Positions 1 through 9,490 of a stretch of DNA of 64,000 nucleotides are shown here, piece by piece. Under the pieces are notes generated by a model, which saw only the letters and a list, made by a program, of their open reading frames with translations, made no database searches and had not been told where the DNA came from. The DNA comes from Gremmenia infestans (taxonomy: Eukaryota; Ascomycota; Leotiomycetes; Helotiales; Hamatocanthoscyphaceae). Made by a program: the position numbers and the translations under genes. The stretch lies in the NCBI GenBank assembly GCA_032629725.1, contig JAFEVB010000018.1, forward strand, positions 620,001-684,000, read 5' to 3'. Numbering within the stretch: the first letter of the stretch is position 1; each line of letters begins with the position of its first letter.

Positions 1-1
1 C

Positions 2-448
2 GCCGCGCTCTCCGTCAATAGCGAAGTGCGCCAGTTGGCATTATACTATTTCTCCACACCCATCGATACGCGCCGGGACTTCGTGGACATATTGCCAGCA
101 AAAGATGTGTCGAAGGAGCAGTGGGATGCTCGCTTCGCGCATGACGACTTTGGAAAGCTGGCTAATGTGATCTTCGAGTATCGGAGCTTTTACACGTATC
201 GTCTGGAGTTCAAGGCAACAGTGTCGCGCTATATAGACCAGGTTCTGCCTAGTTTCAACGACGTGCTCATCCAGTTACACATCACTGACCCCAAGTTACG
301 GACCCTCGCTATGGATATCTTGAAAATATTTGAGCTGGAATTGACGCACGAGAAGAGTTGCGAGATCTTAGCCCCTAGGAAAGCATTCGCGGAAGAGACA
401 TTGGAGGCGATCAAAAATGCAAAAGTGCAAAGAGGAATGGAATGGTGA
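2..448 (+). CDS. Hypothetical protein, C-terminal end (partial)
   Basis: The reading frame is open from base 2 to a TGA at 446-448, about 148 codons, so this is the 3' end of a gene that starts outside the window. I do not recognise the family. The visible part is soluble, mixed alpha-helical in character, rich in charged residues (RDFVDILPAKDVSKEQWDAR near the start) and has no membrane segment or signal. It ends in a lysine-rich helix. A splice acceptor could lie at about position 20 (CAATAG), in which case coding begins just after it. The strand and frame are credible because no stop interrupts it and the opposite frames are less protein-like. Function unknown. Confidence 0.6.
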   Translation, partial: AALSVNSEVRQLALYYFSTPIDTRRDFVDILPAKDVSKEQWDARFAHDDFGKLANVIFEYRSFYTYRLEFKATVSRYIDQVLPSFNDVLIQLHITDPKLRTLAMDILKIFELELTHEKSCEILAPRKAFAEETLEAIKNAKVQRGMEW

Positions 449-1187
449 GGTGGTAGGGTTAGGGTAATACACTGTGGAGTTTGCATCCTGTGCATGATTT
501 AGTTTTTGTCTATAGGTAATAATCCACCTTGAAGATCAATATCGGATAACCATTTCCTGGAACCTGTCTATGCAGTTTATAGTAAATGAGCTACATGAGA
601 TTAGAGTCTGCCATTCATAACTTCCTTACTCATTAATATCACCCGAATGCTACATTAGACCCACAGTTCCAAGCCCTCGTAGCAGGGGTGTAATTTACAC
701 ATACTAGCAACCTCTTTTTTTGGTATGAGTTGAGGTGGCTTTAATTCATAATTTGAAGTGCATCAATTCTTCACAGCAAAGCATCTAATTGAAAACTATT
801 AGCGAAAAGAAAATGGGGCACGGTATAAAAAACTGTGAATGCAGACTAAGAAGAAAAGCAAGCGGAACTCGAGACTACTAAATAAATGCTAAAAATAAAA
901 AGTTGGGTTAGGACACCCCCGAGCAAGCTCGATGATACATTCTTAAAGAGACCTAAACCAGTACACCATTACACCTGGATGTATTTTGAGTTGCATTTAT
1001 TCAATTATATATACCTACTACCCTACCCTCGGCTCGGCAGCTTGGTGAATGTGAATGCCCTCTGTGCTACACCAGCCAAAAAACACAAAAACACATCTGG
1101 TTCCTAGGCGAGACCTTTTATAGAAAGTTAAGTTGCTGTGATAGTTGGCGGCTATGAGAAAGTAGTTACAACATTCCATCCAGCCCA
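449..1187. other. Intergenic, convergent 3' ends
   Basis: AT-rich spacer between two genes that converge. I see no convincing coding frame; a 73-codon frame at 886-1107 has no family resemblance. It presumably holds both 3' UTRs. A short TAGGGTTAGGGTAA run lies just past the stop codon of the upstream gene (about 453-466). Confidence 0.5.
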
Positions 1188-3697
1188 CTAATGCTCACAA
1201 AAACTATAGGTCGTATTGTGCCACTGATCATCCGCCTCGAAATGAAAAGCACTCCTCGCCTGCATCAACTTTTCCCGATGCTCCCTCGCTTCCACCACAC
1301 CCATAAGCAGCTCTCCATCGTCCTTAAAATGCTGGCGCAACATTTCATCCAACTCCGGGGGTAGCTTTCCTTTTTCGTTGCTGCTCGACTCGATGTCTAC
1401 TCCCCTTTGCTGGAGCAATTGAGCAAGCTCGACGGGTAGTTTGGACATAGCCTCGGCTCTGGCGTCGTTGGATTTACTGAAGATGGACTCGGCCCACCAG
1501 TCTAGCTGTTGGGGTGGTACGTTGGCAGTCGAGATGATACGAACGTGTGGGTCGACGAGCCAGAGTGCAACGAAGCGTCTGTGGCCTGGTTTACTCGGGT
1601 CTGCCAGGCTGAAGGGAGACACGCGATGTTGGCTGCAAACTCGTCAGTCAATATATGATCACCAAACTGGTTCTGATTAAAAACAGTGAGACTTACAAGA
1701 CATTGGGAAATGCAAGCATTCGTCCCTCCTTCGTCTCCACATCACCATAATTTTGTAGACATGGGGCACTGCGGCCTCCAAGGCCGGTTCCATAGACCTG
1801 CTCCATCCAATGGTATGAATCCTGGCCGACCTCGTATTCATCATTCATGTAGGAAGATGTTTGCATGCGGAAAGATAATTTAGAGGGCGTGATGTTCTCG
1901 CTGTCAAGGTAGTAAAGTGCTGTGGCGCAGATTCGTTCGTTCATTTGTCCTTCGACCTTTGAGCATTTTATGTCAGGTTTCATACTAGAAGGTGTGCAAG
2001 AGAGGAGATAATGCATATCAGAGATTCAACGATAGAAAGAAAAACGGGAAAGAGAGCATTGGTAACTCACATGCCAGCCTCCAACGGGAAAATCAGGCTT
2101 TTCGGGTGTCAGCTCAATACTCGCCATCTTGACAATGACTTGCAGCCCTTTGTCTTTAAATTTCTCCGAAAGCCTTGATTTCTCCTTTGGTGCATAATAA
2201 TCTGTAACCTCCTTGAATTGGTCTGGTTGTAGCTGAACTGGTTGGCGGATTTCATGCCAGGTCCTCTCTTCTTTACTTTCATATTCATCGTCAAATTCCT
2301 CTGATTCGTCAGATTCCTCTTCCAGATTGACCGAAGCTTTAGGGTAGGATGAATCTGGTGTTTTCTCTCTGTTCACAGACCTCATTAGTAACTCCGGCAA
2401 CCATATTTGCGCTTGATTAGCTGGAGGTTTACTAACTTTATCGGCTCGGGATGGGATGGGTCCCAATTTTCAGGGGTTTCGTCACTTTTCGGCCATTAGT
2501 AAATCCCTTCACACTACATGCGCTTAAGTTGAAGGCATACTCACTCCGGCTCAGCGGGTTTTGAAAACCGGGAGTTCGTACGTCCCGCGCCTATCTTTTC
2601 CTGATAAGAAACATTGAGCGCAAGACATTGATCCCAAGCGGGAAGCGCCCTCTCCACCAGTTTCTCGATGGTACGGTAGATATCCGGGTACTTGTTAGGA
2701 TGTAGATTATTAATGTAGCTCGTGAATTTTACACTACCATCGCCTTGGAAAGCGACATTGGAGGGTAGCCATTGATACGTATCAGACCAAAATTTGTGTG
2801 GGAGCATGCTGCCGCCAATACCCATATTATATTTGTTGTTCGGATCCTGCTTTTCATTATCTTTTGCGATGACTTTCCCTTTGCCAGCCCATTTGTCAAT
2901 GGCATCAGTAACCCCAATGACTTCTTCGCTGAAAACTTTGGTTCGACCATAGACGAGGGGATACATAGATGGATGAAGAAGGTCCTGAACCATGTCGTTG
3001 GAGTTGGGATGCCAGTCAGGAGAGGCTCCTTGGTCTGCCTTAATTTTATCAAAAGCATCACGCAGGTCAACATGAAGTTCCGAAGAAACGATCTCATCTG
3101 ACTTGACAACTGATGCACAAGCATCGAGAGTGGGAATTAATCCCGTCTTTTCGTAGTACCGAGCTTTGCTTTGCAGCTCTTGTACGCACTTCTCTGGATT
3201 AGCACACATTCTCGACCTCGCCTTGAGCTAGCTAGACTCACATAGTCAAACGCCTCTTCTGACATAATGCCCTTCAATGGTTTTAGGTTGCTAGACGCCC
3301 AGTCGACATCACCGTGGTTGCGATTCCGGCCAGCCTGTTGTCGGTTTGTCACTTTACCTCCAGTCGCCTGTTTCCAGAGTGAGTCGTCCGGGTATTCGAG
3401 CGCTTCCTTGCGCCATTTTGCAATGATTTCATTGTCAAAGACCTTCTTATGCCAGTCTGGTTTATCCATCAGCCTGTCCATGATGATCATCATAGCTATT
3501 TCGCGGACGGGGAGGAGGGCAGAGTCTGAGCCGTAGCAGTTGCCATGGGCACCCATCGGATACGTATCATAGTTTCCTTGAGGGAAGTGCCTCAAACGGA
3601 TTCCAAGCCCTGGATATTCTGGCATGGTTCCAATATGGTTTTGTGTGTTTGGCTTGAAAAGAAAGTTTGCGATTTTGATTCTAAGGTGTCTCATCAA
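1188..3697 (-). CDS. DUF4246 family protein, probable 2OG-Fe(II) dioxygenase-like
   Basis: Six exons on the minus strand give 721 residues: 3242-3697, 2545-3191, 2437-2484, 2071-2380, 1697-1956 and 1188-1632. All junctions are GT..AG and the frame closes. The protein has the DUF4246 hallmarks: an N-terminal PEYPGLGIRLRHFP stretch, YEKTGLIPTLDA, MLPHKFWSDTYQWLPSNV, LQVIVKMASIELTPEKPDFP and FVALWLVDPHVRIISTANVP. What I see beyond the family name is H487-x-E489 (GGWHVEGQMNE, split by intron 4), H576 (NVFQHRV, formed across intron 5) and R592 (PGHRR). Their order and spacing match the Fe(II) triad and 2-oxoglutarate-binding Arg of 2OG dioxygenases; that is my inference. The substrate is unknown. 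DUF4246 is widespread in filamentous fungi, usually cytosolic, with no signal peptide here. The start Met at 3697 is followed by a second candidate, Met25; which is used cannot be told. Confidence 0.85.
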
Positions 3698-4566
3698 CGG
3701 TGGGACTGATGGAAGTGATAGGCTTCCGAGGAATATTTATGGCCAATTCATGAGAAGTGCAGCCCTGACTCAATTGACACTGCTATTGATTATTTTACGT
3801 GGAGGACTATTAACTATGGTGACCGCCGCCTGGAGAAAGTGTGACTTTCCTAGGCAGAATGTTTATTTATAGGGGCGGCAACCTGAACTAGCCTGATCTA
3901 GCCAAGCGAGCCCCTAACAATACGCCCCTGAAACTTAACTTTAGGTTAGACTCGCGATATGTGAAGAAATACGAGAAATATTTTTCAAAATTCCCAGGCA
4001 CAGTAGGCAGACGGCCCATACCTAGTATAAAGTGTACATACTACTAGGCCTTGGAGACATACCCAATTGCACACATAGCACGCGTGGAGGGGTATTTTCA
4101 CACTAGCAAAGCGATTGCATAGCTATATTTACTAGTGTAAGCGACTACATATGTATAAAAGGAGGCAATTGACAATTGAAACAACTTAACATTTAGTAGA
4201 TTCTCACATAACAGCCAGATCATGGTCGGGCTCCAATGGAACAACGTGTTGAAGTTTGCAAAGAAATCTGCAACTAAAACTTTATTAGTTCCAGTGTTCA
4301 GCGTTACTTAACTGCTTTCTGATATTTGGGGAGGGTAGTATGGCGCTTGATATCATGATTGATTGTTATGTGAGTCTGGCCTAAATTATGGGTAGCAAGC
4401 ACAAATTATGGTTTGCTTTTTCTTTAGACGAAACGTTCTGCAAACTTCCCATCCTCTCAGACGCGGAAAAGCCAGGCTATAAATATGGATCAGTATCCTC
4501 TACCTACTTGTATGAACAGTTCATTGAGCTACTAGAACTGCGAATTGATCAATTACCAGATTCAAA
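3698..4566. other. Intergenic, AT-rich
   Basis: Mostly AT-rich promoter-like DNA upstream of the DUF4246 gene. A 69-codon frame at 4388-4597 has acceptable protein character. It could be a first exon of the next gene, with donor near 4509 and acceptor near 4578, joining in frame to the 4567-5091 frame, but nothing independent supports this. Confidence 0.4.
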
Positions 4567-5091
4567 ATGTCAAGACCCGACAGTCCTTCAGGAATGAATC
4601 ATTCCCGTATGCCAAGAGAAGGCGCAAATTTCATAAAACGTCTTCGCTGTCTGCTTCTCAACACTTTGGAATCACCAACGCAGCTTCCAATTCCCACCAT
4701 AGAACACTTTACTGCGCGCGAAAAGTTCATTTCTAAAATTTCTTTCCATGCCAATTCAATGGAAGTTCAGGAAATGGGTCTCCAAGATCATCCAGATCTT
4801 GACAGGATCGTGGTCAGTGTCGGCTATAATCGCGACCTTGATGGGACGATGGGTATCGACTATCACCTATACGGTAAAGCCTACGTCCTGCATACGGACG
4901 AGGAGACAATATATTCGGATGAGAGATCGCCACCCGACGATTCGAGCGCTAGCAATTCCGACCGGTACCCTGACTATGAGACGAACGTGACTCTGGGGTG
5001 GAAGGTTGATGATTTAGATGAAGAATGTTCAGATAGAAGTTTAGAGTTCTGGGACACTGCCTCGCGGAATACCTTGTTAAAACTTTTATGA
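4567..5091 (+). CDS. Hypothetical protein, acidic C-terminus
   Basis: A 174-codon frame with no introns needed. The protein is hydrophilic; the second half is strongly acidic (clusters of D/E/S around residues 105-160, for example TDEETIYSDERSPPDDSS). There is no signal peptide, membrane span or recognised domain. It may extend upstream through the frame at 4388 if an intron of about 70 nt is present (donor GTATGA, acceptor CGACAG), which would replace the first few residues. I do not recognise the family. Gene or remnant cannot be decided from sequence alone. Confidence 0.35.
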   Translation: MSRPDSPSGMNHSRMPREGANFIKRLRCLLLNTLESPTQLPIPTIEHFTAREKFISKISFHANSMEVQEMGLQDHPDLDRIVVSVGYNRDLDGTMGIDYHLYGKAYVLHTDEETIYSDERSPPDDSSASNSDRYPDYETNVTLGWKVDDLDEECSDRSLEFWDTASRNTLLKLL

Positions 5092-7037
5092 TGTCAAGCC
5101 AAAGTTCAATTTGATATGTTTGGAGAGAGGAGGATCTGGGGAGACCCAAGAGCGCTCTTTACCAAAGTGTATAAGCACGTTCAGAAAGGAGTCAATACAC
5201 GCCACTGCCTTTTTTAAGTCATAGCGTTCCCTTGCGCTCTCTTTCCCAATTTCAACTTCTTATACGTTTCCAGAGAAAACCTCTCTGCACTTCAACACTT
5301 GATATTCATATAGAGTGAATAAGAATATTCCGTGAACGACTGCTATTAGATGACAGCAAAACAAAAATAAGAATATGACTCTACCAGCAGTATCAAGGTA
5401 CCATGTAGATTAGAAACAATAAAAGTATTCAGTTCTTGAGAAGCATGTGTCTACGTGGACAGCTGACTGGTCGGAAGACCATGAGAGGTGATAGAATCAC
5501 CATATAAACAAGTCTGCAAAAGCCCGGATACTTGCTCAGACTCTTGCTTTATATAATATGCCCAAAGTTTCAACACTACAACGCCTGAAATTAGAACTTA
5601 TGGAAGAGACTGCTTGAGTCACCACAAGAGTGTATAACATTCACCGTTTACTAGTTACTACTCACTATCAAACCTGATGCCAGCGAGTGATATAATACTA
5701 TCGATAAACAATATCAGATAATCAACGATCCATGGACCGTCTTGATCCAGGAGTTTCCGGTCTTGGCAATGGAGAGACTCCGTTCAGTCATTCCGTAGAC
5801 ATCTCATTACTATTAGGTTAAGCATTTCCAGCGCCATGACTGTGACTGTATGCATTAGATGCATATGAATGAAAGACGCATGACTTTGACAGCGAGTGAG
5901 TAATTGACAAAAAATTAATCACGGCCCGAGAGTATCGGCTTAGAAATAAATTACGCATTCTAGAAGTCGAAGGGTGCGAGCAGGTGCAGAAAAGATGGAT
6001 TTGTGATATCGTTATGATACGTGGCGACCTCCACGTATTAGAAGACCATTGCAAGGCACTATCTGTTTCGATTATAATTAGGAGTGAGGGGTCCCATTCT
6101 TCACTGAAGCGGGGTTCTTTTGTATTTGAGACGTCACCCTCTTTCATCCTTTCTACAGATAACCCCTTGAGAATCACATTCATTCGAATTGTTTTTACAG
6201 ACACTAGAAAAGTATATAAAGAGACCCTTTGACCTCCCCCAGCATACTACAATAAGGCAAATACAGCCATTTGAACCGTGATCTTGGGCCTAGCAGCCGA
6301 ATGGCGATAAACCCAAGTCTCCAAGCAATGTCATCAACTTTTTTAGTGAAGGAGTCGGCGATGCTAAAGCATCAGACTCTCCAACGCAGCGTCCAGAGGA
6401 TCTCCCAATTGACATTGTCACAGATGCGACAAGTGACATCGCAACGAGCGAACAGATGGAAAAGATGATCGTAGGGGTTCTAGGTCGCCGACGATTACAA
6501 AAGATCTATGTGCGAACGTCAACATCGGGATCGAAAACCACTCATTTAAGATGCCCGAGGTGTTGGCATAATGAATTTGCACCAATTCACTACCTACCCG
6601 CCTGATTCTTTTATCGAATGACAATCATCGGATGCAATTGCTTGCTGTCAAGAGTAACTTTACCGCCACGGAATGAAATGGTCGTTTTGATAGCGTGCAT
6701 ATGCAGGAGAAGTGAGGATGAAAAAACGACTGGCCGTCAAATGGACGGGATTTGAACGAGGGTCTTAATGCCGACGAAGCCCAAAAATAACTGTCACGAA
6801 TGAGTATTAGTAACGACAATCTGCGCAGGTGTTCATTATGGGCAGCAATGCTGGAATTTCTTATCACATATAATGGTCGGTTCGTCTTTCTTTCGAAGAG
6901 GATCGACTATTAAATACAACGTTTTTGATAGGCTGCTGCTGCTGGGGCTTTCATTTAAAATGTGCTTGAAATCCGATTCATATAAAACTTCGCTCCAACC
7001 AAACCCTAGAGATGCACCCGCTAAATACATGCCATGC
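5092..7037. other. Intergenic, AT-rich
   Basis: About 1.9 kb with no complete gene. Short frames at 5818-6204, 5984-6232 and 6873-7250 look like chance. One open stretch without a start codon (6294-6605, listed separately) has protein-like composition. The last few hundred bases hold the 3' UTR of the dehydrogenase gene. Confidence 0.4.
6294..6605 (+). pseudogene. Possible orphan exon or gene fragment
   Basis: An open frame of 103 codons follows a splice-acceptor-like CCTAG and ends at TGA 6603-6605, with no ATG of its own. The translation has plausible protein character: a Ser/Pro/Asp-rich start (PSNVINFFSEGVGDAK), a middle helix (SEQMEKMIVGVLGRRR) and a C-x2-C-W-H pattern (CPRCWHNEF) near the end. 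I do not recognise it. No upstream exon is evident, so it may be a remnant. Low confidence. Confidence 0.22.
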
Positions 7038-8165
7038 TCACAGTATTTCATTCGGCCCCGCAATCAAACACTTAATTCCTTTCCCAGCTTTTACATCTTT
7101 AAACGCCTGCTCTGCATCCTCAAACTTGACGGTCCCCGTGATCAACTTCTTCACGTCCACCTTGCCCGACGCTACCAGCTCAACCGCGAGCTTGTAATCT
7201 CCACTGCCATACCTGAAGCTACCCTTGGCCGTCACCTCCTTTGTGCATAGTGCCATGATCGGGAAGGTAATATCAGGTTTCCCCATCCCGCCTTGCACAT
7301 ACACGCCTCCTCTGCGCACGACGTGGATCGAAGTTTGAATGGATGGCTCCGCACCTGAAGCATCAATCACCACATCTGCACCATCCGCAATCCCAACTTC
7401 CTTCAACAAGCGTGCAGCATTTTCCTCCGCAGACACGCGTGCTGGTGTAAAAGTATGCGTAGCAGCAAACCCAGCCGCGAACTCAAGTCTCGACGGCTGG
7501 ATATCAACACTCACAACCTTCGACGCCCCATAAGCTTCCGCAACAGCACAACACAGCAGACCCACTGGCCCTGCACCCATAACCACCACGCTCAGTCCAG
7601 GCTTGACTTCGGCCTGCTTTACGATATGCACCGCGACCGCAAGAGGCTCAATCAGCGCGCCTTCCTGCAATGATATGTTTTCCGGGAGCTTGTAGCAGAA
7701 ATCCTCTGGCAGGGTATAGAACCCCGCCAGCGTGCCGTCAAATGGCGGCGTGGCTGCGAAGTGCATATCCGGGCAGAGATTATAATGGCCGGACAGACAC
7801 GGCGTGCAGTGTCGGCAGGGGTAACCGGGTTCCATGGCTACGCGGTCGCCCACTTTGAGAGACTTTACGGATTCCCCGACAGAGATTATTGTGCCAGCGG
7901 ATTCGTGGCCTAGGACCATGGGCTTTTTGAGGATAAATTCCCCGATGCCGCCTTCGGCCCAGTAGTGCACATCACTGCCACAGATGCCAGTGTAGTTTAC
8001 TGCGATCAAGACGTCGTGGGGGGTTTGGATTGTGGGTTTAGGGCGTTCTTCGAATGACACTTCGTAGGGTTTGTTGAGGATGAAGGAGGAGTTCTGGAGA
8101 TGGGGTTGTTAGGCGGAGCTTGTGATGAGGGAGGGGTAACTATTTACGCTGCTGGTTTGTGCCAT
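7038..8165 (-). CDS. NAD-dependent xylitol/sorbitol-type dehydrogenase (D-xylulose reductase)
   Basis: Two exons: 8148-8165 (M-A-Q-T-S-S) and 7038-8093, with an intron ending CTCCAG; 357 residues, the usual length for zinc-dependent polyol dehydrogenases. Catalytic zinc ligands are C44 (GICGSDVHYW), H69-E70 (VLGHESAG) and a Glu in IEPLAVAVH. The structural zinc site is complete: C99, C102, C105, C113 (YPCRHCTPCLSGHYNLC). The nucleotide-binding turn reads GAGPVG, and the following SVDI carries the Asp that in this family selects NAD(H). The best fit is xylitol dehydrogenase of the D-xylose/L-arabinose catabolic route, oxidising xylitol to D-xylulose in the cytosol; sorbitol or L-arabitol dehydrogenase activity cannot be excluded. 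The tiny first exon is easily missed, and without it the protein lacks its real start. No linked pathway gene is adjacent. Confidence 0.92.
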
Positions 8166-8771
8166 TGTGAATTCTGCGGCAGATATTTCTTGAAATTGAA
8201 GTTCTTGTTCGTGAGGACGATTTGCAGTTGAAAAGAAGAGCCGTAGAACAAAGGTGTTGTGCCTTTTAATGGTGTCGGAAAACTTGCCCCTCCCGTCCCG
8301 TCATATAAAGGACCCCGCGATATGAAAGACTACTTTACCCACCTTATCCGCGCCAATCAGCGTCACAGCTGGCCAAGGTTCCAACCACGTGAGAAGTTTA
8401 TCGTTCTTTTTGCGGTGAAGAAGTCGAATGTTGGTTCCATATATGGTGCGATATTATTGTGAGTAGTTTTTGCTGCTGGTTCCTAAATGTAATGTTGTCT
8501 CGAATTGTTTGGCTGAGGAGTATGGTATGAGGCGAACAAGTCTGGCCAGATCAAATTGCTTGTTCGTGAAGCCGATATGGCGTTTTCTTCATAAGTAGAA
8601 GCTGCTGTGGGGAAAGACTTTGGGAAATTTCAATTTAAGGAGAGAGAAATGGATTCATCCGGAAAAGAACAGTCAACGGATCTGAACGGGTACGCAGGAT
8701 CGTATTTGAAATATCACTTCGCCCAACATATCAAAGATCAGCCCAACACAGAGATAGCTTCCCATAGCTTG
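8166..8771. other. Intergenic, dehydrogenase promoter
   Basis: Upstream region of the polyol dehydrogenase. It contains a repeated TTGTTCGTGA word (near 8205 and 8560), the second copy followed by AGCCGATATGG. A 67-codon frame at 8607-8810 is not protein-like enough to call. Confidence 0.4.
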
Positions 8772-8811
8772 TTACCGCTTCAAGCCATTCAACAGTTTAT
8801 ATTGAACTGAG

Positions 8812-9258
8812 TCAATAGAAGTTACTGCAAATGAAGGATCCAATCCAGGAAACAATGAGGACTGCAGACACGCCCCAAACGGGACCTGACTGCTTCGCTC
8901 CCGCGCTGGTACTGGAGGATGTCGCAGTTGAGCTTGGAGACACCGTGCGAACGGCACTACTGACCGTCGTAGTGATGATGCTCGTAGATAGTATTGGTAA
9001 AGGGGAATGGTGTAATGATACGGTTGCGATTCCACTAGGTTCGATAGTTGAGGCCGACAGGGATCCAGTTGAAGTACATTCGATAACATACCGGCCATAT
9101 ATATTCATAGTGGTGACACTTCCTGTGACTTCTGGATAAGCGCAACTGGGGGTGTAGACGCATCTTGGGACGAAGCCGCTTGCTGATGGTGTCCCGTGGC
9201 AGGAGAAGAGACTTCGACGAGGAGGCTCCAAAGAGACTGCAGTTCCGTTGATGTCCAT
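8812..9258 (-). CDS. Hypothetical Ser/Thr-rich protein with C-terminal membrane segment
   Basis: The frame opens at 9435, but the best start is Met at 9258, leaving room for a promoter shared with the helicase gene on the other strand. The product is 148 residues. The N-terminal half contains several cysteines (FSCHG, PRCVYTPSCAYPE, VIECTS), then a Ser/Thr-rich stretch (SPSSTATSSSTSAG), and it ends in a hydrophobic tail (VSAVLIVSWIGSFICSNFY). The layout is that of a small cell-surface protein or GPI-type tail, but no N-terminal signal peptide is visible, so an unrecognised upstream exon may be missing. Family not recognised. Confidence 0.38.
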   Translation of the reverse strand: MDINGTAVSLEPPRRSLFSCHGTPSASGFVPRCVYTPSCAYPEVTGSVTTMNIYGRYVIECTSTGSLSASTIEPSGIATVSLHHSPLPILSTSIITTTVSSAVRTVSPSSTATSSSTSAGAKQSGPVWGVSAVLIVSWIGSFICSNFY

Positions 9259-9490
9259 AATTGTGACGAGAAAACAGTACTTGTAGATTGTGAAGGGTGT
9301 TTGTTTGGTGCAATGATGAACAACTCGTAAAGAACTTAAGGTCGTCGGACCTCTGGTTCGATGGGAAAAGGGGGGAGGGATCCGCAATCTTAGCGCCGAT
9401 CTCAAAGCGGTGTGGCGCTGCAAACATTCTGCCACTTCAAGAAATAATTTCAGCGGGACTTCTCAATTTTCAAAACACTACAAGCACAAA

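Noticed and set aside
453..466. TAGGGTTAGGGTAA, telomere-like
   Set aside because: Only two TTAGGG units just after a stop codon; too short to mean an interstitial telomere.
6735..6765. GGGATTTGAAC on the plus strand, resembling a tRNA B box on the minus strand
   Set aside because: The flanking bases do not form a T-arm stem or an acceptor stem, and no A box or anticodon arm fits upstream.
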